64,000 nt of DNA, taken from positions 1 through 64,000 of the forward strand of contig JAFVEE010000066.1 in NCBI GenBank assembly GCA_017478085.1, written 5' to 3'. A program made the translations under genes and the position numbers. Of this stretch, positions 16,129-24,397 are shown one piece after another; the first letter of the stretch is position 1, and every line of letters starts with the position of its first letter. Source of the DNA: Prevotella sp. Lineage in GTDB: Bacteria; Bacteroidota; Bacteroidia; Bacteroidales; Bacteroidaceae. The notes under the pieces are model-generated. The model saw nothing but the letters and a program-made list of their open reading frames with translations. It made no database searches and had not been told where the DNA came from.

Positions 16129-16870
16129 TCTTTGACACCAGCACAAACTGGTAGTAGGCGGCCAGCATTGCGCGGATGAACCCACGGGTGCCCATGCGGA
16201 AGCTGCCGTCCATCACGTATTTCTTGAAGAACCGCCACACAGGGCGCCACAGCAGGGCCCAGAGGCCATAGCCCCGGCCGGCCTTCTTCTCCACCTCATT
16301 GTCGGTGTACTGGTTCATCTTCTCCATATACTCGTGCATCGTCTCGTCCATCAGGTGCAGCAATCGGGCCTGCTTCCCTGTTTTCAGCTTCTCGATGCGT
16401 CCCTGCACCTTGGGGAAGGTATGCACGTATGGGGGCCACTCGGTGCCCTCGCGGATGAAGAAGCGCAGCTGGAAGTCGTAGTGGAAATCGCGCACGAACA
16501 TACCCATAAACATATTCTGACGGGGTATGTAGTAACCGGCAGGACAATCAGGCGAGGCAATCTTCTGATAGAGCACCTCGCGCAGCTCTGGCGTAACAAT
16601 CTCATCGGCATCGACCACCAGCACCCACTTGTTGCTGGCCGACTGTATGGCAAACGTGCGGGCTGGCTCGGCACTCTTATGATTGGCCTTGGGGAACGTC
16701 ACCACCCGTGCACCATAGCTTTCGGCTATCTGTACGGTGTCGTCGGTGCTTTCCATATCGCACACCACCACCTCGTCGAAGTCCTTCACCGACTCCAGCA
16801 CCTTGGCCAGGTGCTGCCGTGCGTTGTAGGTGTTGATGACCACCGAAATCCTGTTGTCTGCCTCGTTCAT
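16103..16870 (-). CDS. GT2 family glycosyltransferase (WaaE/KdtX-like)
   Basis: A 255-residue GT-A glycosyltransferase. The start at 16868-16870 is chosen: MNEADNRISVVINTYNA is the canonical GT2 beginning, and it begins 5 bases after the stop of the DegT gene. VVCDMESTDDTVQIAESYGA (about 33-52) and VLVVDADEIVTPEL (about 79-92, the DxD-like metal site) match the family that adds the first sugar to the LPS inner core. The C-terminal part is basic with one amphipathic stretch near GFIRAMLAAYYQFVLVSK that could dock to the membrane. It is cotranscribed with the aminotransferase upstream. Its 3' end overlaps licD-like by 26 bases. Confidence 0.88.
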   Translation of the reverse strand: MNEADNRISVVINTYNARQHLAKVLESVKDFDEVVVCDMESTDDTVQIAESYGARVVTFPKANHKSAEPARTFAIQSASNKWVLVVDADEIVTPELREVLYQKIASPDCPAGYYIPRQNMFMGMFVRDFHYDFQLRFFIREGTEWPPYVHTFPKVQGRIEKLKTGKQARLLHLMDETMHEYMEKMNQYTDNEVEKKAGRGYGLWALLWRPVWRFFKKYVMDGSFRMGTRGFIRAMLAAYYQFVLVSKIIEKRYRD

Positions 16871-16875
16871 TCCTG

Positions 16876-18087
16876 CTATTCTACTACGGTGTGATAAGCC
16901 TCCGCCACGGTATCGACGACGCACTGCACCTGCTCGTCGGTGAGCTGCGGGTAGCAGGGCAGCGATATTTCGTGGTGATAGTTCTCGTAAGCCTGCGGAT
17001 AGTCCTCGATCTTGTAGCCCATCTCGCGGAACAGCGTCAGCATGGGCAGGGGAATGAAGTGCACGTTCACGGCCACCTGCTGCTTAGAAATCTCGTTGAT
17101 GATCTCGTCGCGCTGCTCCTCGCTGATGTCCTTGATGCGCAGGGCATATACGTGGTAACTGCTCTCGCGGCCATCCTGCTTCGATGGGGGCAGGATGGCC
17201 CACTCCTTCTGCGAGAAGAAGGCATCGTAGGTCTGGAAGATCTGCTTGCGGCGGGCCAGCATGTGCGGGTACTGCCGTATCTGGGCCAGTCCAATGGCGG
17301 CGTTCACGTCGGCCATGTTGGCCTTCATGCCCATGCCCACGATGTCGTAGCGCCAGCCGCCGGCCTTGCTCTTGGTGAAGGCATCCTTGGTCTGGCAGTT
17401 CAGCGACTTCAGCCGCAGCTCTGTGTACAGTTGCTCATTGTCGAACGGCTCTGGCATGTTCAGGCAGATGGCACCGCCCTCGGCCGTGGTCACGTTCTTC
17501 ACGGCGTGCAGCGAGAAGATGGCAATATCGGTATCGGTGCCCGAGAAGCGGTTGCCATAGTGCGAGCCGATGCTATGGGCCGAGTCGTTGATCACGATGA
17601 TGCGCCCCAGCCGCTCCATCACGGGCGACGTAGGCCGGAACAGGGCCTTCACCTCAGGCTCCTGCACCAGCTGCATGATGGCCCGGTAGTCGCAGGGCCA
17701 TCCGGCAATGTCGACGGGCAGGATGGCCTTGGTGTTCGGGGTGATGGCGCGGCGAATGGCCTCAACACTGATGTTGAAGTCGCTGCCGGCATCGACCATA
17801 ACAGGCCGTGCACCAGCCCACAGCACGGCCAGCGCCGTGGCGCAATAGGTGTAGGCAGGGATAATCACCTCGTCGCCGGGTCCTACGCCCAGCCAGCGCA
17901 GGGTCATAATGGCACCCGTGGTCCACGAATTGACGCAGAGCACCTGCTGGGCACCCGATAATTTTCTGATCTCTTCTTCCAGGGCTTTCACCTTCGGCCC
18001 CGTCGTTATCCATCCCGAACGAAGCGAATCGGTGACTTCAGCAACAACGCTATCGTCGATATAGGGTGGCGAAAATGGTATGTTCAT
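16876..18087 (-). CDS. DegT/DnrJ/EryC1/StrS family aminotransferase
   Basis: A 403-residue PLP-dependent sugar aminotransferase that makes nucleotide-linked amino sugars. CVNSWTTGAIMTLRWLGVGPGDEVI (about 51-75) is the cofactor-phosphate region; PAYTYCATA the next conserved block; VINDSAHSIGSHY carries the Asp/His pair; FSLHAVKNVTTAEGG carries the Schiff-base Lys197. The C-terminal YHHEISLPCYPQLTDEQV is typical. It is first in a two-gene operon with the GT2 gene, with a promoter element at 18118-18125. It likely provides an amino sugar for the LPS or glycan built by the cluster. Confidence 0.93.
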   Translation of the reverse strand: MNIPFSPPYIDDSVVAEVTDSLRSGWITTGPKVKALEEEIRKLSGAQQVLCVNSWTTGAIMTLRWLGVGPGDEVIIPAYTYCATALAVLWAGARPVMVDAGSDFNISVEAIRRAITPNTKAILPVDIAGWPCDYRAIMQLVQEPEVKALFRPTSPVMERLGRIIVINDSAHSIGSHYGNRFSGTDTDIAIFSLHAVKNVTTAEGGAICLNMPEPFDNEQLYTELRLKSLNCQTKDAFTKSKAGGWRYDIVGMGMKANMADVNAAIGLAQIRQYPHMLARRKQIFQTYDAFFSQKEWAILPPSKQDGRESSYHVYALRIKDISEEQRDEIINEISKQQVAVNVHFIPLPMLTLFREMGYKIEDYPQAYENYHHEISLPCYPQLTDEQVQCVVDTVAEAYHTVVE

Positions 18088-18117
18088 TATAAGCGTAATG
18101 AATGTGGTTTAATGGTG

Positions 18118-18125
18118 CAAAGTTA
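18118..18125 (-). promoter_or_regulatory. Bacteroidetes -7 promoter element for the DegT operon
   Basis: On the minus strand it reads TAACTTTG, 30 bases upstream of the ATG at 18087. Confidence 0.6.
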
Positions 18126-18189
18126 TGCGTTTTTGCCGATATTTCCAAATAATCTACCGCTAAATTGCCAATATTAACGATATTTTGTG

Positions 18190-18197
18190 TACCTTTG
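18190..18197 (+). promoter_or_regulatory. Bacteroidetes -7 promoter element very close to a start codon
   Basis: TACCTTTG ends 8 bases before the ATG at 18206. With transcription starting about 5-8 bases past this element, the mRNA would have almost no leader. A TTG at 18165-18167 is 22 bases upstream. Confidence 0.6.
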
Positions 18198-18205
18198 CCG
18201 CCGAA

Positions 18206-19354
18206 ATGACGAAGTTAACGATAGGACTGGATGCCAAGCGCATCGTGCGCAACGGAACGGGACTGGGCAGTTACGGACGAACGCTGGCCAACGACCTGGC
18301 CGCCATCGAGGGCCTGTACCTGCGGCTCTATGCCCCCGACGCGGGCCGCGACGACCTGCGCCTGCAGGTGGCCGAAGGACCCAACCTGCACTTCGTCTAT
18401 CCTCCCTCCACCTTTCTCTTTCCACCTTCTGCCCTCTGGAAATCCTACTGGCGCAGCCGTGGCATCGTGCAGCAGCTGAAGGCCGACGGCGTGCAGGTGT
18501 TCCACGGCCTGAGCGGCGAGCTGCCCATAGGCATCCGCAAGAGCGGCATCAAGACCGTGGTCACCATCCACGACCTTATTTTCCTACGCCACCCGGAGTA
18601 CTACCACTGGATCGACGTGCAGATATACAAGCGCAAGTTCCTGCAGACGCTGCGCGAGGCCGACCACATCGTGGCCATCAGCGAGTGCACGCGGCGCGAC
18701 ATCAGCGAGCTGGGCGGCGTGCCCGAGGAGCGCATCGTGGTGGTCTACCAGAGCTGTGCACCCCGCTTCTCGTCGGATGTTTCGCCCGATACTATAAATA
18801 ATGTACGCGCGAGATACCAGTTGCCCCAGCACTATGTGCTGTGCGTGGGCAGCATCGAGGAGCGCAAGAACGCCATGCTGCTGGTGGGCGCACTGCCCCT
18901 GCTGCCCGACGAGGTGCACGTGGTGCTGGTGGGGCGCGAAACGTCGTACTCCAAGAAGATAGCGCAAAGGGCCGAGCGCATAGGCGTGGGCCACCGCCTG
19001 CACCTGCTACACGGCGTGCCCGACGAGCATCTGCCCGCCATCTATGCCGCCGCCGAGGTCTTTGCCTACCCCTCGCGCTACGAGGGCTTCGGCATTCCCA
19101 TCATCGAGGCCATTCGCATGGGGCTGCCCGTGGTGGCCTGCTCGGGCTCCTGTCTGGAAGAGGCCGGCGGCCCCGACAACCTGTACGTGAGCCCCGACGA
19201 GCCTATGGCCATGGCCCAGGCTATTGGCCAGCTGAGGCCAGGTGCCCCGGACCGCGAGGAGCGCATCGGCCGCAGCCGGCAATACATTCGCCGGTTCGAG
19301 AACACCGATGTGGCCTGGCATTACTTCGATATTTACCAAAGTCTTATTCCCTGA
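18206..19354 (+). CDS. GT4 family glycosyltransferase
   Basis: A 382-residue GT-B transferase. Start chosen at 18206 (MTKLTIGLDAKRIVRNGTGLG); the GTGLGSY loop is the expected acceptor-side glycine motif. GVPEERIVVVYQSCAP and VLCVGSIEERKN lead into the donor domain. PSRYEGFGIPIIEAIRMGLP carries the E-x7-E nucleotide-sugar signature. It resembles mannosyl- and rhamnosyl-transferases of the RfaB/WbaZ type, but the sugar cannot be told. The glutaminyl-cyclase-like gene begins one base after its stop, so the two form an operon. The start codon lies only 8 bases past the -7 promoter element. Confidence 0.9.
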   Translation: MTKLTIGLDAKRIVRNGTGLGSYGRTLANDLAAIEGLYLRLYAPDAGRDDLRLQVAEGPNLHFVYPPSTFLFPPSALWKSYWRSRGIVQQLKADGVQVFHGLSGELPIGIRKSGIKTVVTIHDLIFLRHPEYYHWIDVQIYKRKFLQTLREADHIVAISECTRRDISELGGVPEERIVVVYQSCAPRFSSDVSPDTINNVRARYQLPQHYVLCVGSIEERKNAMLLVGALPLLPDEVHVVLVGRETSYSKKIAQRAERIGVGHRLHLLHGVPDEHLPAIYAAAEVFAYPSRYEGFGIPIIEAIRMGLPVVACSGSCLEEAGGPDNLYVSPDEPMAMAQAIGQLRPGAPDREERIGRSRQYIRRFENTDVAWHYFDIYQSLIP

Positions 19355-19355
19355 T

Positions 19356-20360
19356 ATGAAAAAACTATTCCCCCTGATCGTAGCCCTTCTTGCGCTCACC
19401 TCGTGCGGCGGCTCCAAGAAGAGCAGCAATAGCACCGAAGTCGCCATGCAGCCGGTGAGCGTGGTGTTCCAGGCCGACTCGGCCTACCAGTTCTGCGAGC
19501 AGCAGTGCCAGTTTGGGCCGCGCACCATGAACAGCCAGGCCCACGACGCGTGCGGGCAGTGGATAGCCCGCAAGTTCGGCTCCTACGGCCTGGAGGTCAT
19601 AGAGCAGCGGGCCACGCTGACTGGCTACGACGGCACACAGCTACAGAGCAACAACATCATTGCCCAGTACCGCCCGGAGCAGCAAGACCGCGTGCTCATC
19701 TGCGCCCACTGGGACAGCCGTCCCTGGGCCGACAACGACCCCGACGAGGCCAACTGGCACACGCCCGTGATGGCTGCCAACGACGGTGCCAGCGGCGTGG
19801 CCGTGATGCTCGAGGTGGCAAGGGTGCTGGCAGCCGACACCGCTCAGCACTCAGCGCTCAACGCTCAACTCGGCATCGACTTCATCTGCTTCGATGCCGA
19901 AGACTGGGGCACCCCGCAGTGGAGCGACCTGCCCGACAACAGCGAGTCGTGGGCGCTGGGGGCCCAGTACTGGTCGGCCCACCCCCACCGCGAGGGCTAC
20001 AAGGCGCGCTACGGCATTCTGCTCGACATGGTGGGCGGACAGGGGGCCCGCTTCCACCGCGAGCTCTACTCCAAGCGCTACGCCCGCCAGGTGGTCAGCC
20101 GGGTGTGGCAGGCTGCCGAGGTGGCTGGCTACAGCGGCTACTTCCCCCAGCAGGATGGCAGCATGATCACCGATGACCACGTGCCCGTGAACCAGGTGGC
20201 CGGCATTCCCTGCATCGACATCATTCCCTTCTACCCCGACTGCGAGACCAGTTCGTTCGGCCCCACGTGGCACACCGTGAGCGACGACATGCAGCACATA
20301 GACCGCGGCACCCTGAAGGCCGTGGGCCAGACCCTCGTTCAGCTGTTGCTGAGCGAATAG
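19356..20360 (+). CDS. M28-family lipoprotein, type II glutaminyl-peptide cyclotransferase-like
   Basis: A 334-residue lipoprotein: lipobox LTSC with Cys17. The M28 fold follows, with AHWDSRPWAD (His118, Asp120), ANDGASG (zinc ligand Asp143), FDAEDWG (Glu182 catalytic, Asp183 zinc ligand) and a late His in TWHTVSDD (about 303). SRPWAD, LLDMVGGQGARFHRE and DHVPVNQVAGIPCIDII are typical of the type II glutaminyl cyclases found in oral Bacteroidetes, which turn N-terminal Gln of exported proteins into pyroglutamate. An aminopeptidase role is the alternative. The start at 19356 gives the lipoprotein signal and follows the GT4 stop by one base. A 22-bp tile array follows the stop. Confidence 0.85.
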   Translation: MKKLFPLIVALLALTSCGGSKKSSNSTEVAMQPVSVVFQADSAYQFCEQQCQFGPRTMNSQAHDACGQWIARKFGSYGLEVIEQRATLTGYDGTQLQSNNIIAQYRPEQQDRVLICAHWDSRPWADNDPDEANWHTPVMAANDGASGVAVMLEVARVLAADTAQHSALNAQLGIDFICFDAEDWGTPQWSDLPDNSESWALGAQYWSAHPHREGYKARYGILLDMVGGQGARFHRELYSKRYARQVVSRVWQAAEVAGYSGYFPQQDGSMITDDHVPVNQVAGIPCIDIIPFYPDCETSSFGPTWHTVSDDMQHIDRGTLKAVGQTLVQLLLSE

Positions 20361-20378
20361 ACAAACTGATCTTTGTGT

Positions 20379-20478
20379 GGAGGCTCCGTTACGTTGCAAC
20401 GAAGGCTCCGTTACGATACAATGAAGGCTCCGTTGCTGGCTAACGGAGCCTTCATTGACTTGTAATGGAGCCTCGGTT
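20379..20478. repeat. Array of 22-bp tiles (GGCTCCGTT family), five units, at a convergent junction
   Basis: GGCTCC cores lie at 20382, 20404 and 20426, and reversed GGAGCC cores at 20445 and 20467. Spacing is 22 between same-facing units and 19 where units face each other. Units 3 and 4 form a perfect 16-pair stem (CAATGAAGGCTCCGTT with its complement) with a 7-base loop. It separates the glutaminyl-cyclase-like gene from the convergent LTA-synthase-like gene. Sister arrays lie at 33547-33672 and 50921-51050. Confidence 0.85.
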
Positions 20479-20492
20479 GTAAAGCGCCAGGC

Positions 20493-22445
20493 TCACTGCG
20501 CCACGGGAGTCTGTGGCGGGGTGGCCACCAGCTGGTTGTCGATCATACGCTCCATATACTGCTGAATGATGGCCTTGACCTGCCGTTCCATAGGCTGCTG
20601 CACAGGCTGACGGTCTGCCAGATTGTGCTCCATCCTGTAGTCGTCGAGCCGATACAAGCCGATGGTCTGCTCGCCGTCGAACTGCAACACGTGGTCGCCA
20701 CTGACGTACTGGTACACGCCATCCAGATAATTCACGGCCCAGGTGCTGTCGGCAGGCGTATGCAGCAGGTCGATGCCGAAGGCCATGCAGGGCCCGTCGT
20801 AGCCCACGTAGCCCAGCACCGTGGGCATGATGTCGGTCTGCTGGGCTATGCCCTCGCGAATGCCGGGCTGCAAGCCACCGCTGGGGTCGTAGAAGATGAT
20901 GGTGGTGCTGAACTGGTTGATGGCACTTTGGTACTCCTTGTGGCAGCTCATATTGGTGTGGTCGCCCGTGAGCACGAACAGGGTGTTCTGGAACCAAGGC
21001 TCGTTGCGGGCCTCATCGAAGAAGCGCTTCAGGGCATAGTCGGTATAGCCTATGCACTGGTGAATGGGCAGCTGGCCCTTGGGGAAGCGGCCCTGATACT
21101 CATCGGGAACGTGGAACGGGTGATGACTGGATAGCGTGAACAGGGTTGCGAGGAAAGGCTGCTGCATGTCGGTCATCTTCATTCGGAAATATTGCAGGAA
21201 CGGCTCGTCCCAGATGCCCCACCAGTTGTCTGAATCGGCCTGCCCGCCCGTGCGGGGGTCGGCCTCGTAGTCTTCCTGGCTCCAGCAGTGCTGGAAGCCC
21301 GTCGACCTGACAAAGCCCTGAAAGCCCAGGCTCGATGCCGGGGCACCATGGAAGAAGGCCGACTGATAGCCCATCGTGCCTAAGTAGGAGGCCAGGCCGT
21401 CGAGATGGTTGATGGCGTGGCTACCGGCCACGAACGACTCGACGAACATGGGCAGACCCGACAGGCCCGAGGGCATGGCATCGATGCTGGACCGCCCGTT
21501 GGCGTAGGTATGGCGGAAGCTCACGGCGTGCTGCATGAGCGAATCGAGGAAGGGCGTGTAGCCCCGATAGCCGGGCAGCATCTCGCCGTTCAGGCTTCCC
21601 ACATATTCGCGGCCAAAGCTCTCCAGGAAGATAACCACCACATTCCTGGGCCGGGCTGAGCTGTCGGCCTGCAACTGGTGTATGGGGGTGAACACCCGTT
21701 GCAACTCGGCCGTCGGGAAATAGGCCGGGTCGTGGTAGCTGGCCTTGCCAATGGTGCGGATGATGGAGAAGGGCGTGTTCAGGACGAGCGAGGCATCGTT
21801 GGGTCGCACTATGAACTGGTTGGCCGTGCTCACCTTGATGGGGCGATTGTCCCAGAACCCGCCTCGCATGCCCGCCCAGCACAGGAAGCCGAAGAGCAGG
21901 AGCGACGCCGTCTGCACGGCATAGTAGCGACGACGGGGCCATCGGGGCCTCAGGTAGCAGCGCCAGAGCAGAACCATCAGAGCCACAAAGAGCAGCACCA
22001 GATACCAGTGGTTCACGAACTCAAGCCCCACGATGCTGCCCAGCTTCTCGTCGCCCCCGAACTCGCTGAAGAAGGCCGTCGTGGTGCGGCGGGCGGTGTA
22101 CTGGTAGTAGACGGCATCGCCCAGGTTCATGGCCAGGGCCAGGCCGTTCACCACTAAGTAGAGGCCCTTGCAAAGCCGCTGCCACAGGGCCCCCTCCTTA
22201 CAGCGCAGGGGCAGCAGCACCAGCAGCAGGTAGAGGGCATTGGTGTAGGCAATGGCCGAGGTGTCGAAGTAGACGCCTCCCCAGAACAGGGTAGATGCCT
22301 TGCCCGAGCCCATGACATGCTCGTAGGTGGAATGGTTCTCGAAGAAAAAGGCCAGACGGGTGATGCCGTAGGCCACGTAGAGCAACAGCACATTGCCAAC
22401 GATGGCAAGGGGGGCAAAGACTTCGGGGGGTCTAAACTTCTTCAT
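20493..22445 (-). CDS. LTA synthase family (sulfatase-fold) membrane transferase, copy 1
   Basis: A 650-residue protein: about five N-terminal membrane segments (residues 10-220) and a periplasmic sulfatase-fold domain (about 255-600). Metal and catalytic motifs: VIFLESFGREYVG (Glu near 272), NGRSSIDAMPS (nucleophile Ser/Thr near 318), LSSHHPFHVP and LTGDHTNMS (His near 493). In Gram-negatives this family moves phosphoglycerol or phosphoethanolamine from lipids to lipid A or periplasmic glycans. It is the last of three tandem paralogues and starts one base after the stop of copy 2. Copies 1 and 2 are close relatives (shared NGR-SID-MPS and the CTGDHTNMS-like end); copy 3 is more distant. Confidence 0.9.
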   Translation of the reverse strand: MKKFRPPEVFAPLAIVGNVLLLYVAYGITRLAFFFENHSTYEHVMGSGKASTLFWGGVYFDTSAIAYTNALYLLLVLLPLRCKEGALWQRLCKGLYLVVNGLALAMNLGDAVYYQYTARRTTTAFFSEFGGDEKLGSIVGLEFVNHWYLVLLFVALMVLLWRCYLRPRWPRRRYYAVQTASLLLFGFLCWAGMRGGFWDNRPIKVSTANQFIVRPNDASLVLNTPFSIIRTIGKASYHDPAYFPTAELQRVFTPIHQLQADSSARPRNVVVIFLESFGREYVGSLNGEMLPGYRGYTPFLDSLMQHAVSFRHTYANGRSSIDAMPSGLSGLPMFVESFVAGSHAINHLDGLASYLGTMGYQSAFFHGAPASSLGFQGFVRSTGFQHCWSQEDYEADPRTGGQADSDNWWGIWDEPFLQYFRMKMTDMQQPFLATLFTLSSHHPFHVPDEYQGRFPKGQLPIHQCIGYTDYALKRFFDEARNEPWFQNTLFVLTGDHTNMSCHKEYQSAINQFSTTIIFYDPSGGLQPGIREGIAQQTDIMPTVLGYVGYDGPCMAFGIDLLHTPADSTWAVNYLDGVYQYVSGDHVLQFDGEQTIGLYRLDDYRMEHNLADRQPVQQPMERQVKAIIQQYMERMIDNQLVATPPQTPVAQ

Positions 22446-22446
22446 G

Positions 22447-24390
22447 TCAGGGATGCAGTTGGTCTTGCGTCATACGTACCATATATTGCTGAATGATGGC
22501 CTTCAGCTCGCGCTCCATCTGCGCCTGCCGGGGCACGCGCCCGGCCAGGTTGTGCTGCATGAGCGAGTCCTCGAGCGAGTAGACGGCCTTCACCTGCTGG
22601 CCGTCGAACTGCAACACGTGGCCGTGCTTCACGTACTGGTAGATGCCGTTCAGGTAGTTCACGGCCCAGGTGCTGTCGGCCGGGGTGTTGAACAGGTCTA
22701 TGCCGAAGCCGAAGTAGGGCTTGTCGTAGTGCAGCATACCCATCACGGTGGGCAGGATGTCTATTTGCTGGGCAATCTTGTCCTGCATCTCGCCGGGCTG
22801 GCGCAGGGTATCGGCAGGCTCGTAGATGATGATGGGCGAACAGAAGCCCCCCAGGTCGGTCTGGTAGTAGTCGTGGTCGCTCATATTGGTATGGTCGCTG
22901 GTCAGCACGAAGATGGTGTTCTGGAACCACGGCTGGCGGCTGGCCTCGCGGAAGAACTTGCCGATGGCCATGTCGGTGTAGCGAATGCACTTGTGCATGA
23001 TGATGCCCTCCTCGGGGTAGACCTCCTTGTACTTGTCGGGAATCTGGTAGGGATGGTGGCTCGAGGCCGTGAACACGGCAGTCATGAAGGGCTCCTGCAT
23101 GTCGGCCATCTTGGTGCAGTAGTATTGCAGGAAGGGCTCGTCCCAGATGGCCCACATGCCGTCGAAGTCGTCGTCGCCGCCAAAGCGGGGATCGGCATTG
23201 TAATCCTCACGTCCGTAGTACTGCTGGAAGCCCGTGCTGCGGGCAAAGGCCATAAAGCCCATAGAGCCGCGCTGGGCCCCGTGGAAGAAGGCCGTGGCGT
23301 AGCCCTCCTGGGCCAGCAGCGAGGCTATGCCGTCGACCTGGTTCAGCGAGGCGGGCGTCAGGAAGAACGGCTCTACGAACATAGGAATGCTGGAGAGTAT
23401 CGAGGGCATGCCGTCGATGCTCTTCCGGCCATTGCAGAAGGAGCGCTTGAAGGTGGTGCCCAGGCCTATGATGGAGTCTACGCAGGGGGTGTAGCCCTTG
23501 TACTGCCCGTGCTCCAGGTCTCTGTTCAGGGCACCGATGTATTCGCGGCCAAAGCTCTCGACAATGAGCACCACGACGTTCTTCTTCGTCATCGGCACGG
23601 TGTCGGCAGACTGGTGTATGGGCGTGTAGACGGCGCTCAGCGCTTGCTCGTCCTGAAAATAGTCGGGCACCACGAACACGGCCTTGCCAATGGTACGGTA
23701 GAGCGAGAACGGCGTGTTGAGCACCAGGGCAGCATCGGTGGGGCGGTCAACGTACTGGTTGGCGTTGCTGATGGTGATGGGGCGCACCGCCGTGGCAAAG
23801 CCGCCGCGAATGCCAGCCACCACGAAGGGGGCCACGGCAGCCAGCGACAGCAGGGTGCTGAGGTCGTAGCGCCACCACGACAGCCGCCGGGCCTGCAGGC
23901 GGGGCGAGGTGTAAAGCCGCCACAGACCGTAGACCACGAGGATGGCCAACAGCACGAAGTACCAGTGGCGAAGCGTCTCGGTGAGGATGATGCCCCCCAG
24001 GTTGCCCTCGTTCTGGAACTCGCCGAACACGGTGGTGGTGGTGCGCCGCAAGGTGAAGGGGAAATAGGCCGCATCGCACAGGTTGACCACCAGGGCCAGA
24101 CCGTTCACGACCACGAACACCCATCGGCACAACTGGTGCCAGAGGCGGGTCTCCTTCCAGTGCAGGGGCAGCAGCATCAGCACCACGTAGGGAATGTTGG
24201 TCACCAGGATGGCCGCCGTGTCGAAGACAAGTCCGCCCTGCAGCACCTCCCACGTGAGGCTGTCGCTGAAGTAACTCCAGTTGTCGAGCAAGTAGGCCAT
24301 GCGGCTAATGAAATAGACCACGTAGGCCAGCAGCAGGTTGAGCAGCGTGGCCACGAGTGGCGACAGATATGATTCAAGGATTCTTCTCAT
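22447..24390 (-). CDS. LTA synthase family (sulfatase-fold) membrane transferase, copy 2
   Basis: A 647-residue paralogue with about five N-terminal membrane segments and a C-terminal sulfatase-fold domain. Motifs: LIVESFGREYIG (Glu near 275), NGRKSIDGMPSILSSIP (Ser near 320), ASSHHPYQIPDKYKE and LTSDHTNMSDHDY (near 497). The start at 24388-24390 (MRRILESYLSPLV) is chosen because it gives the first membrane segment and follows copy 3's stop by 7 bases; the longer reading overlaps copy 3 and is unlike the family. Cotranscribed with the other copies and the ABC exporter. A phosphoglycerol or phosphoethanolamine transferase role is inferred from family. Confidence 0.9.
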   Translation of the reverse strand: MRRILESYLSPLVATLLNLLLAYVVYFISRMAYLLDNWSYFSDSLTWEVLQGGLVFDTAAILVTNIPYVVLMLLPLHWKETRLWHQLCRWVFVVVNGLALVVNLCDAAYFPFTLRRTTTTVFGEFQNEGNLGGIILTETLRHWYFVLLAILVVYGLWRLYTSPRLQARRLSWWRYDLSTLLSLAAVAPFVVAGIRGGFATAVRPITISNANQYVDRPTDAALVLNTPFSLYRTIGKAVFVVPDYFQDEQALSAVYTPIHQSADTVPMTKKNVVVLIVESFGREYIGALNRDLEHGQYKGYTPCVDSIIGLGTTFKRSFCNGRKSIDGMPSILSSIPMFVEPFFLTPASLNQVDGIASLLAQEGYATAFFHGAQRGSMGFMAFARSTGFQQYYGREDYNADPRFGGDDDFDGMWAIWDEPFLQYYCTKMADMQEPFMTAVFTASSHHPYQIPDKYKEVYPEEGIIMHKCIRYTDMAIGKFFREASRQPWFQNTIFVLTSDHTNMSDHDYYQTDLGGFCSPIIIYEPADTLRQPGEMQDKIAQQIDILPTVMGMLHYDKPYFGFGIDLFNTPADSTWAVNYLNGIYQYVKHGHVLQFDGQQVKAVYSLEDSLMQHNLAGRVPRQAQMERELKAIIQQYMVRMTQDQLHP

Positions 24391-24397
24391 GGTGTTG

